DNA of 64,000 nt from JAABQT01 sp035459025. GTDB taxonomy: Bacteria > Pseudomonadota > Gammaproteobacteria > Burkholderiales > SG8-39. Each line of letters begins with the position of its first letter. Within the stretch, counting starts at the first letter, position 1. Below, piece after piece: positions 51,001 to 60,464 of the stretch. Under the pieces are notes generated by a model. That model made no database searches. It was not told the origin of the DNA and saw only the letters and a list, made by a program, of their open reading frames with translations. The stretch spans positions 30,439-94,438 of the forward strand of contig DATHYT010000013.1 in the NCBI GenBank assembly GCA_035459025.1, given 5' to 3'. Made by a program: the position numbers and the translations under genes.

Positions 51001-53021
51001 TGTTGCTCGAGCCACTTGTTCATGACCTGCTCGATTTCCCAGGCCACTTCGCCGAGGTCCATCAAACCGACCATGCGGCCGCTGCCCTTGAGCGTGTGGA
51101 AGCCGCGCCGGATCGTCGTCAGCGCGTCCTTGTCCAGCGGCTGCGCGCGACAGACCGGCAGCGCGGCGTTGGTGGCCGCGAGCACCTCGCTCGCCTCTTC
51201 CAGGTAGACCGCCAGCAGCTCGTCATTGACCTGCAGCCGGGCAGGCGACGGCGCTGAGGATGTCTGCGGTACTTCGCGCTGCATTACCCCGGGCAGCACG
51301 ACCGTGGAATCAAAGGCGCGCGTCTCGGCTGGCGCGTGCGCCTTGTCGTAGCGGCGGAAGAACAGCTCCACGGCCTGCTCTGCAGGCTCTCGCCCCTGCA
51401 GGCAGGGATCGAGGAAGAAACCGACGCTCGACAGGCCCTCGGCGATCCAGTCCATGTCGTGCCCGTCGCCGTCGTCGTGGTCCGGCTCGGCGCAAACGGC
51501 GATCAGCTCCTCGCACACCGGCAGGATTTCCGCGGCGCGCGAAAAGCCAAGGACGTTGAGCGCGCCGTGGATCTGGCGCAGGTAGGGCGCCAGGCCGCGC
51601 AGGGCGGCGCGCTTGCCCGGGTCGCGCGCAAATCCGTCGAGTACCTGCTCGACGTGCTGCAGGTTGGCCGCGATCTCCTGCGCCACATGGGCGCGCAGCT
51701 GCATGGCGCCGATGTGCTCGCTAAGGTCGGCACGCAGCCCGGGCGGCGGCTCGCCGCTCGAGCGGCCCTTGGCCGCGTCCAGCAGCCAGCCGCCCATGAT
51801 GCCAATCTGCTCGCCGATGTCGGCCGCCGGGTCGCTGAAGTTCTCGACCACGCTTTCGGCGAGCAGGAACGCCGAGGCCATCTCGATCATCAGCAGCTGG
51901 TCCTTCGCGGGGTAGGGATCAGGCAGCCGCGTCGCCACGACCGCGATGGCGTCGAGCAGCCGCACCAGGTGCGGATTGCCGAGCTCGCCGGCCTTTGCCT
52001 TGAATGCGCCGACCAGCTCGCGGAAGCGCGCCGCGCTCTTCGGCTCCCCCGAGATGTACTGCAGCCACATGCTCTTGAGCGCCTCGAGCCGCGAGCGCAC
52101 GTCGGCGAGTGCCGGCTGCAGCCAGTCCATGTCGAACTTGACGACTTCGCCGCTCTGCGCCTCGGGAAACAGGCTGTCGAGCAGGTACAGCTGCTTCACC
52201 TCGCGGATGCGCTGGGTCGCCGGCTTGCTCTTCGCCACCGCGTAGAGCACGTCGCGCAGCAGCGTTTCGCTCAGCGCCGGCGCACCCGAGTCCAGGTCGC
52301 GCATCTGAAAGTCGATCTTGTTGCACAGCACCTTGGCGCGCGCCAGCCACTCGGCGTCGGCGGGCTCGCCCAGGGCATCCACCAGCGCGGGCGCGATCCA
52401 CCACAGGGCGCGCGGCTCGGGCAGTTGCACCGCGATCTGGTGCAGCGCGTCGAGCGCCTGCTGCATCTGCGCCTTCCCGCCCTGGCCACGCAGCAGCGCG
52501 AGCAGCCCGCGCTGGAAGCACGCGCGCTGCGCTTGCAGAAACGGCTTCAGCTCCCCGGGGCCCAGCGTGCGCGCATCGGGATGCGTCGGCGCCTGCAACG
52601 CGAGGTCGGGGAAGAACAGGTCTTTCTCGGATGCGTCTTGCGCACCCTGCAGCTCGCTCAGCTCGCGGTAGATCGGGTACAGGCGCAGCGGCACGTTGGC
52701 CTGGCCGCGCTCGAGCCCGTCGACATACTCCTTCAGCGCCAGCACGGCCCGGTCGATCGCGCCGACCGCGGCCACGTTCATGCGCGGGCCGTTTACCCCC
52801 GCGAAACCGCCTTCGATGGCCTCGCAAAAGCGCGTTGCGCCGGCCAGCCCTACCATGCGCAGCGCGCCACTCACCTGGTGCAGGTGCTCCTGGCAGGCCC
52901 CCATCGCGGCGGTGCTCTCCGGATCGGCCATGAAGCGCGCGATGTGCTCGTGCACGAGCGACAGCGCCTGGTCCACCTCGGTGGTGATCCAGGAAAGGAT
53001 GGTAGTGGAGGCGCTGCCCAT
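48048..53021 (-). CDS. chpA: Hybrid chemotaxis histidine kinase ChpA/PilL
   Basis: ChpA is the CheA-like kinase of the type IV pilus chemosensory pathway. The 1657-residue protein has three Hpt modules with histidines H642 (HTLKGSGRMVG), H826 (HTLASSSRTAG) and H975 (HTLKGSARMAG). Two degenerate N-terminal Hpt-like segments (HQVSGALRMVGLAG near residue 50 and YLRQIHGALNVLGF further in) lack the phosphorylation signature. A Pro/Glu-rich linker (about 745-775), the dimerisation region, the ATPase (HMLRNALAHGLESP, VSDDGAGLD, GRGIGMDVVK), a CheW-like domain and a C-terminal receiver (VMVVDDS ... VDIEMPRMDG) follow. Start at 53021 follows pilJ by 8 bases. Confidence 0.95.
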   Translation of the reverse strand: MGSASTTILSWITTEVDQALSLVHEHIARFMADPESTAAMGACQEHLHQVSGALRMVGLAGATRFCEAIEGGFAGVNGPRMNVAAVGAIDRAVLALKEYVDGLERGQANVPLRLYPIYRELSELQGAQDASEKDLFFPDLALQAPTHPDARTLGPGELKPFLQAQRACFQRGLLALLRGQGGKAQMQQALDALHQIAVQLPEPRALWWIAPALVDALGEPADAEWLARAKVLCNKIDFQMRDLDSGAPALSETLLRDVLYAVAKSKPATQRIREVKQLYLLDSLFPEAQSGEVVKFDMDWLQPALADVRSRLEALKSMWLQYISGEPKSAARFRELVGAFKAKAGELGNPHLVRLLDAIAVVATRLPDPYPAKDQLLMIEMASAFLLAESVVENFSDPAADIGEQIGIMGGWLLDAAKGRSSGEPPPGLRADLSEHIGAMQLRAHVAQEIAANLQHVEQVLDGFARDPGKRAALRGLAPYLRQIHGALNVLGFSRAAEILPVCEELIAVCAEPDHDDGDGHDMDWIAEGLSSVGFFLDPCLQGREPAEQAVELFFRRYDKAHAPAETRAFDSTVVLPGVMQREVPQTSSAPSPARLQVNDELLAVYLEEASEVLAATNAALPVCRAQPLDKDALTTIRRGFHTLKGSGRMVGLMDLGEVAWEIEQVMNKWLEQQRPATPALLELIDAAGARFADWIAKLSAGELLGEIDGSDIVERARNLKNEAPQPLPAPMAAPAAEPPAAPPDAAPPELAQEPEPEPEPQPEPAPAPEPEPDEVTIGGLRLPRSLFEIYMREAAQHAATLEAQCARWRKAFGSEAAPEFVRAAHTLASSSRTAGFEQVATLAEALEQWMPHARLTAAADAGMVQVAVANLRAMSEALARREPPQAAPALVQGLHELIARLRAPAPPPAPRAQPAEQGGGREKRVMQDDIDPQLLPIFLEEAQQLLPQIGSDLRDWKASPEDMRVQQSLQRALHTLKGSARMAGAIRLGELTHIMESRIEAAIEAQLLTPALFAELEEKMDRLSLDLERMAAGPEVPGAAAPAAIEPPLPSPASMLRINADTLDQLINESGEVSIARSRIEGELRTVKQSIGDLTDSIARLRGQLREVEIQADSQMQSRLSVLEERDRDFDPLEFDRYTRLQELTRLMAESLHDATAIQQTLSKSLGETDAALMHQSRVSRDVQQELMRMRAVPFSILDERLYRIVRQTTRELDKKAELEIQGSQVELDRSVLERIGAPLEHMLRNALAHGLESPAERAAAGKPESGRISLTLRQEANEIVLVVSDDGAGLDLERLRHKAEARSLLPPGAAPGVAELTQLIFVSGLSTADEVTELAGRGIGMDVVKNEVGAIGGRVEVASERGRGTTFTVYLPLTLAVTQAVLVRAGNDILAVPSAMVVQVLRLRAEAFAAHLDTGEIEFQGRAYPLHGLAQVLGGAAPAAAPGYHSVLLLRSGMQRVALHVNELVGNQEIVVKNIGPQLARVPGVSGATVLADGSIVLIVNPVMLALRARLAPERAAAPAPAQPAALAMVMVVDDSLTVRKVTGRLLEREGYEVLTAKDGVDALEQMKDVLPAVMLVDIEMPRMDGFDLTRQVRADPRTRHIPIIVISSRTAEKHRDQALQLGVNAFLGKPYPEAELLKRIGEFVAARNDAAIAA

Positions 53022-53029
53022 GGCCCTCG

Positions 53030-55150
53030 TCAGGCGAGCTTGAAGCCGGCGACCGAGGCCCTGAGCCCGTTCGCCAGCTCGGTGAGGCGCTCGGCCGAGG
53101 CCGCCGTGGTACGCGTGCCGTCGGTGGTCAGCTGCGTGATGGCGAGGATCTCCTGCATTGCCACCGCCACGCGCCGCGCCGAGGCAGCCTGCTGATCGGT
53201 GGCGTTGGAGATCGCGCCGATCAGCTCGGCGAGCTGGTTCGACACCTGCTCGATCTCGCGTAGCGCGCGGTCGGCTTCGTCGGCGGTCTTGGTCCCCTCC
53301 ACCACGCCGCGCGTGCTGCGCTCCATGGCCTCGACCGCGTCCTGGGTGTCGCGCTGAATCGACTTCACGATGGCCCCGATGTGCTTGGTAGCCTCGGCGG
53401 AACGCTCGGCGAGCCGCTGCACCTCTTCCGCGACCACCGTGAAGCCGCGTCCTGCTTCGCCGGCCGAGGCCGCCTGGATGGCGGCGTTCAGCGCCAGCAC
53501 GTTGGTCTGCTCGGTGATGTCCGAGATCAGCTGCACGATCTCTCCGATCTCCTGCGAGGATTCGCCCAGCCGCTTGATGCGCTTGGAGGTTTCCTGGATC
53601 TGCTCACGGATGTCGTTCATGCCGCGGATCGCGTTCTGCACCGCCTGCGCGCCCTTCTCGGCGGCATGCAGAGAACTTTCCGCCACCTTGGCGGAGTCGC
53701 CGGCGCTCCTTGACACTTCGCTCATCGAGCGCGCCATCTGCGTCACCGACTGGCCGGTGCCCTCGATCTCGACGGCCTGCTTTTGCGCCGCCTGCAGGAG
53801 CTGCGAGGCGGTCGACTGCGCCTCCGCCGTCGCCGTAGTCACCTGCTGCGCGGCCGTGTTGATGCCGGCCACCAGGCGGCGCAGCTCGTCGATGGCGTAG
53901 TTGATGGAGTCGGCGATAGCGCCGGTGATTTCCTCGGTCACCTGCGCACGCGAGGTGAGGTCGCCGTCGGCCAGGCTGCCGATCTCGTCGAGCAGCCGCA
54001 GAATCGCCTGCTGGTTCGCCTTGTTCTGGCGCTCGCTGTCCTCCGCCCGGCGCCGGCTGTCTGCGATGTACACCACGCCGATCAGCGCCAGCACGCCGAG
54101 CGCGAGCAGCGCCAGCACGCCGAGCGCGATAAAGTTGAATCGGCGCTTGGCGAGATCGGTTTCGAAACCGGCGCTCAGGCCTTCGGCCGAGCGCAGCAGC
54201 GCCTCGCTGTCGTTGAAGATGTCGAACGCCGCGCGCTTGGCGCCGACCAGGCGCGCCTGGTTGCCCAGAATCTCGCTGACCGCGCGCTGATAATCGGCGA
54301 ACGCCGACTGCAGCTCGCCCAGTTTGCCGCGCATCTCGGCGTCGGCGACGCGGGCAATGCGCAGCGCGTCGCTGCCTTGCAGCAGGCCCTGTACCGTGTC
54401 GCGGTAGGTGTTGGTGTCCTTGCCCAGCAGGAACGCGACCTCCGGGTCGACGATGTCCTCCGCGAGCATGATGTTGGCGTTCTTGGCCATGCGCTGCGTC
54501 AGCATGGTCAGCTGCGCCGTGATCGCGTTCTGGCGCGCGCTGCCGCCCTTCTGCACGCTCAGCGCCGCCATCTCGTCGGTCAGCTCCTGCAGCACGGGGT
54601 TGTTGGCGTTGATCGCGCGCACCGCGCTGCCCAGGGCGACGAGGTTGCGCTCCTCGTCGATCACCAGCGCAGCATTGCGCTCGGTCTTGCCCCAGCTGCG
54701 GTCCAGCGCGTTCAGCGACGGCTGCACGTCCCGCGGCGTGGGCGGCAGGTCGACGCCGCCGGTGGTGCCGCCAAAGGCCAGCAGCTTGACGATCGCCGCG
54801 AATTCGTCGCGGCTGCTGCGCAGCTGCTTGAAGGCTTCGGCGTTGCCCTGCGACGCCTGCTGCGCGGCCTTCGCAAGGCGCTGCGACAGCATCTGCAGCT
54901 TGCCGACGCTGGCGATGTAGAGGGTGCCGAACGTTCCCTGCCGCGTGTCGTACACCACCAGGGCCGCGATGACGGCGAGCAGGAAGACCAACGCCCCGAT
55001 CAGCAGCTGCAGCTGCCGCGCGATCGGCAGCTGGCCGATCACCGGCAGTGCGCTGGCGCCCGCCTCGGCGCGCTTCGCGCCCGCCGGCGCGCCGGCGTCG
55101 CTGCCGCGTCCGAGGAACGGCAGTTTGAATGCGCCTATGTTGATTGCCAT
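53030..55150 (-). CDS. pilJ: Type IV pilus methyl-accepting chemotaxis protein PilJ
   Basis: PilJ is the membrane receptor that feeds ChpA. The 706-residue protein has an N-terminal membrane helix (about 47-68), a periplasmic region with two PilJ-type helical ligand domains, a second membrane helix (about 346-368) and a HAMP segment. The methyl-accepting signalling hairpin has its conserved tip TEQTNVLALNAAIQAA-SAGEAGRGFTVVAEEV. It lies between the periplasmic binding protein and chpA. Confidence 0.95.
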   Translation of the reverse strand: MAINIGAFKLPFLGRGSDAGAPAGAKRAEAGASALPVIGQLPIARQLQLLIGALVFLLAVIAALVVYDTRQGTFGTLYIASVGKLQMLSQRLAKAAQQASQGNAEAFKQLRSSRDEFAAIVKLLAFGGTTGGVDLPPTPRDVQPSLNALDRSWGKTERNAALVIDEERNLVALGSAVRAINANNPVLQELTDEMAALSVQKGGSARQNAITAQLTMLTQRMAKNANIMLAEDIVDPEVAFLLGKDTNTYRDTVQGLLQGSDALRIARVADAEMRGKLGELQSAFADYQRAVSEILGNQARLVGAKRAAFDIFNDSEALLRSAEGLSAGFETDLAKRRFNFIALGVLALLALGVLALIGVVYIADSRRRAEDSERQNKANQQAILRLLDEIGSLADGDLTSRAQVTEEITGAIADSINYAIDELRRLVAGINTAAQQVTTATAEAQSTASQLLQAAQKQAVEIEGTGQSVTQMARSMSEVSRSAGDSAKVAESSLHAAEKGAQAVQNAIRGMNDIREQIQETSKRIKRLGESSQEIGEIVQLISDITEQTNVLALNAAIQAASAGEAGRGFTVVAEEVQRLAERSAEATKHIGAIVKSIQRDTQDAVEAMERSTRGVVEGTKTADEADRALREIEQVSNQLAELIGAISNATDQQAASARRVAVAMQEILAITQLTTDGTRTTAASAERLTELANGLRASVAGFKLA

Positions 55151-55160
55151 CGCAGTCCCC

Positions 55161-56297
55161 TTATCGCAAGAATTTTCCGCCGCGACCGATGATCGTCAGG
55201 TCGACGAATTTCGAGCCCGCGCGGTTGGTGGGCGAGTAGCTCACATAGAAGCCCCCGAGATCGGCGTCGTTCATCTTCTCCAGCGCCGCGATGTAGCTCT
55301 CGCGCGTCAGGTTCCTGCCCGCGCGGCGCAGGCCCTCCACCGCCACCTTGGCGGACAGGAACCCTTCCATCGCGCTGAAGTTGTAGTCGGTGTGGCCGGA
55401 CTTTTCCGATAGCTGCTGGTACTCCTTGACCACCGGCACCGCCCGCCCCCAGGGGAACGGCACCACCTGGGAGATGGCCACGCCGACGCCGACCTTGCCG
55501 AGCGCATCCGAGAGCGCCTTGCTGCCGACGAAGGAGACGTTGTAGAAGGTCGCGTTGCTGCCGGCGCTCTGCATCTGCCGGATGAACTCCGCGCAGGAGG
55601 TGTACGCGCTGATCATCACCACGGCGTCCGGCCGCGCCGCGTGGATCTGCTTGACGGCGTCCTCGACCCTGACCGTGTTGCGCTCGACCGTGCCGAGCGC
55701 CGTGATCTTCATGCCACGCTTCTGCGTGGCGAGCTCCACGCCCTTCAGGCCCGCCTGGCCGTAGGCATCGTTCTGGTAGAACACCGCGATCTTCTTGCCG
55801 CCGATCGACACCACCTGCTCGACGATCTTGTCGGTCTCGTCGTAGTAGCTGGCGCGCACATGGAACACGTAGCGGTTGAACGGCACCCGCAGGACCTCGG
55901 CCCCCGTGAACATCCCCACCAGCGGCACCTTGGCCTGCGTGACCACCGGCAGGTGCGCGACGCCGGTAGGCGTCCCCACGTAGCCGATGAGCGCGAACAC
56001 CTTGTGCTCGTCGATCAGCTTCTTGCTTGCGACGGGCGCGACCGCGGTCTCGTAGCGATCGTCTTCGGTGATCAGGTCGATCTTGCGTCCGTGGACGCCG
56101 CCCCGCGCATTGACGTAGTCGAAGTAGGCCTTGATGCCGTTGCGCATCTGGATGCCCAGCTGCGCCGCCGGCCCCGAGAACACCGCGGCCTGGCCGAACA
56201 GCACCCTGTCCGCCGTCACGCCGGTCTCTGCGGGCGCCGGAAACGCGAGCAGCGCGCCGATCGCGCCGCCCGCCGCCATTGCTGCGATTCGCTTCAT
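55161..56297 (-). CDS. Periplasmic branched-chain amino-acid-type binding protein inside pil-chp operon
   Basis: The 378-residue precursor has a signal peptide (MKRIAAMAAGGAIGALLAFPAPA) and a type I periplasmic-binding fold of the LivJ/urea-amide group. Recognisable parts are LFGQAAVFSGPAAQLGIQMRNGIKAYFDYVNARGGVHGRKI, the FALIGYVGTPTG loop and the EGFLSAKVAVEGLRRAG helix. No permease or ATPase gene is adjacent. ATG 56297 is chosen because GGAGG stands six bases before it. It sits between pilI (26 bases) and pilJ (10 bases), where no such gene belongs in the known Pil-Chp order. A role as a ligand-binding partner for PilJ is inference. Confidence 0.88.
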   Translation of the reverse strand: MKRIAAMAAGGAIGALLAFPAPAETGVTADRVLFGQAAVFSGPAAQLGIQMRNGIKAYFDYVNARGGVHGRKIDLITEDDRYETAVAPVASKKLIDEHKVFALIGYVGTPTGVAHLPVVTQAKVPLVGMFTGAEVLRVPFNRYVFHVRASYYDETDKIVEQVVSIGGKKIAVFYQNDAYGQAGLKGVELATQKRGMKITALGTVERNTVRVEDAVKQIHAARPDAVVMISAYTSCAEFIRQMQSAGSNATFYNVSFVGSKALSDALGKVGVGVAISQVVPFPWGRAVPVVKEYQQLSEKSGHTDYNFSAMEGFLSAKVAVEGLRRAGRNLTRESYIAALEKMNDADLGGFYVSYSPTNRAGSKFVDLTIIGRGGKFLR

Positions 56298-56323
56298 ACC
56301 TGCCTCCATGAGCTGCTTCTGTT

Positions 56324-56833
56324 TCATGCGCCGACGCTGAGAAACTCCGGGTCCTGGACCAGCTGCGCCACGTCCAGCTCGCGCCAGTGCGCGCCCTGCG
56401 GGTCGTCGTATTCCGCCCTGATCCACGGCGCGCGCTGCGGCGTTGCGGCGCGCTCCTGCAGCTGCTCCGGGTTGCGCAGGCCGAGCGAGCGGTCGACCAG
56501 TAGCGCGCTGCCCATGCGAAAACGCTCGTTCAGCAGCAGCAGCCGCGCCTGCTCGCCGGGCATCGCCGCGCCGCCGCCGAGAAACGCGCCGATGTCCACC
56601 ACGCTGAACAGGTTGCCGCGAATGCTCGCCACACCCCGGAACCAGGGGCGCGTGAGCGGCACCGGCGTAATACCCGGCACCGGAATCACCTCGCCGGCGT
56701 CAGTGAGATCCACCAGCCAGCGCTCGCCTCCGACCTGCAGGCCGAGCTTGGACGCCGCGCGCCCGGCGCCCGCGCTCTGCAGCCGGGCCACCAGGTCGCG
56801 CTGGTAATCGCGAAGTGAAGTGCGTGCCGCCAC
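56324..56833 (-). CDS. pilI: CheW-like adaptor PilI
   Basis: PilI couples the receptor PilJ to the kinase ChpA. The 169-residue protein is a CheW domain (GLQVGGERWLVDLTDAGEVIPVP, RGVASIRGNLFSVVDIGAFLG, LLLNERFRMGSALLVDR). The start is a GTG at 56833 overlapping the pilH stop (TAGTG). Confidence 0.92.
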   Translation of the reverse strand: MAARTSLRDYQRDLVARLQSAGAGRAASKLGLQVGGERWLVDLTDAGEVIPVPGITPVPLTRPWFRGVASIRGNLFSVVDIGAFLGGGAAMPGEQARLLLLNERFRMGSALLVDRSLGLRNPEQLQERAATPQRAPWIRAEYDDPQGAHWRELDVAQLVQDPEFLSVGA

Positions 56834-57198
56834 TAGCCGAGCGCCGAGATCTTCGCCAGCAGCTCGGCTTGATTCACCGGTTTGACGACGTAATCCCGGG
56901 CCCCCTGGCGCATGCCCCAGACGCGGTCGGTTTCCTGGCCCTTGGTGGTGCAGATGATGACCGGGATGTCCTTCGTCGCGCTGTCCTTGCTCAGCGTGCG
57001 GGTGGCCTGAAAGCCGTTTTGCCCCGGCATCACCACATCCATCAGGACGAGATCCGGGCGCTGCTGCTTGACCGCTTCCAGCGCCCGCTCGGCGCTGTCC
57101 GCGGTGGTCACCTGGTAGCCGCTTTTCGCCAGCAGATCGGTCAGGTACTGGCGATCGGTGGGCGAGTCATCGACGACGAGGATGTTCTTGATGGGCAT
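56833..57198 (-). CDS. pilH: Response regulator PilH
   Basis: PilH is a single-domain receiver of the pilus chemosensory pathway, usually opposing PilG in pilus retraction control. The 121-residue protein has acidic residues D10-D11, the phospho-acceptor D54 (LVLMDVVMPGQNGF), the conserved Thr in IICTTKGQ and the lysine in VVKPVN. It follows pilG by 24 bases. Confidence 0.92.
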   Translation of the reverse strand: MPIKNILVVDDSPTDRQYLTDLLAKSGYQVTTADSAERALEAVKQQRPDLVLMDVVMPGQNGFQATRTLSKDSATKDIPVIICTTKGQETDRVWGMRQGARDYVVKPVNQAELLAKISALG

Positions 57199-57222
57199 GG
57201 TCTCACCTTCCGAGAGGGTGGA

Positions 57223-57624
57223 TTAGGAACTGGGGGTCGCGGGCTTGAGATACTGGTTCACGGTGTCGATGAGCGCTTCCTTGGTGAACGGCTTGGTGAG
57301 GTAGCGGTCCGACCCGGCGAGGCGGCCGCGGGCGCGGTCGAACACGCCGTCCTTGCTCGACAGCATGATCACGGGCGTTGCCTTGAGCTTCGGGTTCTGC
57401 TTGATGAGCGCGCAGGTCTGGTAGCCGTCGAGGCGCGGCATCATGATGTCCACGAAGATCACTTTCGGCTGGTGATCGCTGATCTTCGCCAGCGCATCGA
57501 AGCCGTCTTCGGCGAGAATCACTTCAAAGCCCGCCTGACGCAGGAACATCTCCGCGCTGCGCCGGATGGTGTTGCTGTCATCGATGACCAGGACCTTGAT
57601 CGACCCCGGCGCTGTATCGCTCAC
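57223..57624 (-). CDS. pilG: Response regulator PilG
   Basis: PilG is the first receiver of the operon. In Pseudomonas it promotes pilus extension and cAMP synthesis. The 133-residue protein has D15-D16, the phospho-acceptor D59 (VIFVDIMMPRLDGY), VIMLSSKDG and the K in YLTKPFT. A candidate promoter lies about 80 bases upstream. Confidence 0.93.
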   Translation of the reverse strand: MSDTAPGSIKVLVIDDSNTIRRSAEMFLRQAGFEVILAEDGFDALAKISDHQPKVIFVDIMMPRLDGYQTCALIKQNPKLKATPVIMLSSKDGVFDRARGRLAGSDRYLTKPFTKEALIDTVNQYLKPATPSS

Positions 57625-57705
57625 GGACTTCGCTCCCCCTCCCCCAACCCAAAATAGCGCAATTTAACCCTTTTTACCTCAGGCTCTTATCGCACCCACT
57701 TAATG

Positions 57706-57737
57706 TGGAATCATACCTGTAGATTCTATTCCATCAA
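57706..57737 (-). promoter_or_regulatory. Candidate pilG promoter within an inverted repeat
   Basis: Minus strand TTGATG (57737-57732), 16 bases, TATGAT (57715-57710) looks like a sigma-70 promoter with a leader of about 80 bases. The perfect dyad TGGAAT-N16-ATTCCA (57706-57733) is laid over the spacer and -10, which suggests an operator. The surrounding 222-base pilG/grpE gap is much more AT-rich than its neighbours. Confidence 0.4.
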
Positions 57738-57788
57738 GATAAAAGACGGATTTACCGCCGCGCCTGGCCACTTCGGGCCGAATTTGGG

Positions 57789-57816
57789 CTTGAACGCCCG
57801 AGTCGGCGCCCAATAT
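57789..57816 (+). promoter_or_regulatory. Sigma-32 heat-shock promoter for grpE-dnaK-dnaJ
   Basis: CTTGAA (57789-57794), 14 bases, CCCAATAT (57809-57816) fits the sigma-32 consensus CTTGAA-N11-16-CCCCATNT with one mismatch. Transcription would start near 57823, about 24 bases before the grpE ATG. Confidence 0.7.
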
Positions 57817-57846
57817 ACGGAGCTTTAGAGGGCCCTTTTTTCCCTG

Positions 57847-58428
57847 ATGTCCGATCCAAAGCCGCAACCTGACAAAGTGCCTATGGAGATCTCCGCCGAC
57901 GGCGAACCGGCGGGGCGGCCGCTCGACCAAGTGCTCGCGGAGACCCGGGCGAAGCTCGATGAGCAGCGCGAGGCGTGGTTGCGCGCGCTCGCCGACGCCG
58001 AGAACGCGCGCAAGCGCGCGCAGTCGGACATCGCCCAGGCGCGCAAGTACGCTGCCGAGCGCATGGTCGAGGATCTGGTGCCGGTCATGGACAGCCTGGA
58101 AGCTGCGCTGGGCGCGGGCGGCGCGGACCTGGAGGCGCTGCGCGCCGGGGTGGAGTTGACCCGCAAGCAGCTGCAGAGCGCCTTCGAGCGCGCCGGGGTC
58201 GCCGAGGTCAGCCCCGAGCCGGGTCAGAAGTTCGACCCCCATCGGCACCAGGCCATGTCGACAGCGGAGTCGGAGCAGGAGCCCAACACCGTGCTCGCAG
58301 TCCTGCAGAAGGGCTATGCCCTGCACGACCGTATCGTGCGGCCCGCCCTGGTCACCGTCGCCAGGGCCAAGGCAGTTGAAAACGGGCCCGGAAACCCCAT
58401 CTCTGACAGCAACTTGGAATCGAACTGA
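57847..58428 (+). CDS. grpE: Nucleotide exchange factor GrpE
   Basis: GrpE releases ADP from DnaK. The 193-residue protein has a long N-terminal coiled coil (LDQVLAETRAKLDEQREAWLRALADAENARKRAQ) and the four-helix region. The C-terminal beta domain carries FDPHRHQAMST and VLAVLQKGYALHDRIVRPALVTVA, the DnaK contact signature. It is first in grpE-dnaK-dnaJ, and dnaK follows 10 bases later. Confidence 0.96.
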   Translation: MSDPKPQPDKVPMEISADGEPAGRPLDQVLAETRAKLDEQREAWLRALADAENARKRAQSDIAQARKYAAERMVEDLVPVMDSLEAALGAGGADLEALRAGVELTRKQLQSAFERAGVAEVSPEPGQKFDPHRHQAMSTAESEQEPNTVLAVLQKGYALHDRIVRPALVTVARAKAVENGPGNPISDSNLESN

Positions 58429-58438
58429 AGGAACCACC

Positions 58439-60391
<1,953 letters not shown>

Positions 60392-60415
60392 TCGGCACCA
60401 CCACATGACGGCAGC

Positions 60416-60447
60416 CGGGCGGTGCGCGTAGGCGCGCCGCCCGTTTT
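60416..60447 (+). terminator. GC-rich hairpin with T-tract between dnaK and dnaJ
   Basis: CGGGCG and GCGCG pair with CGCGC and CGCCCG across a small loop (60416-60443), followed by TTTT. The shape is that of an intrinsic terminator, so it probably lowers dnaJ transcription relative to dnaK. Read-through remains possible because the T-tract is only four bases and a two-base bulge interrupts the stem. Confidence 0.55.
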
Positions 60448-60464
60448 GCTGTCTGGGAAGGCAC

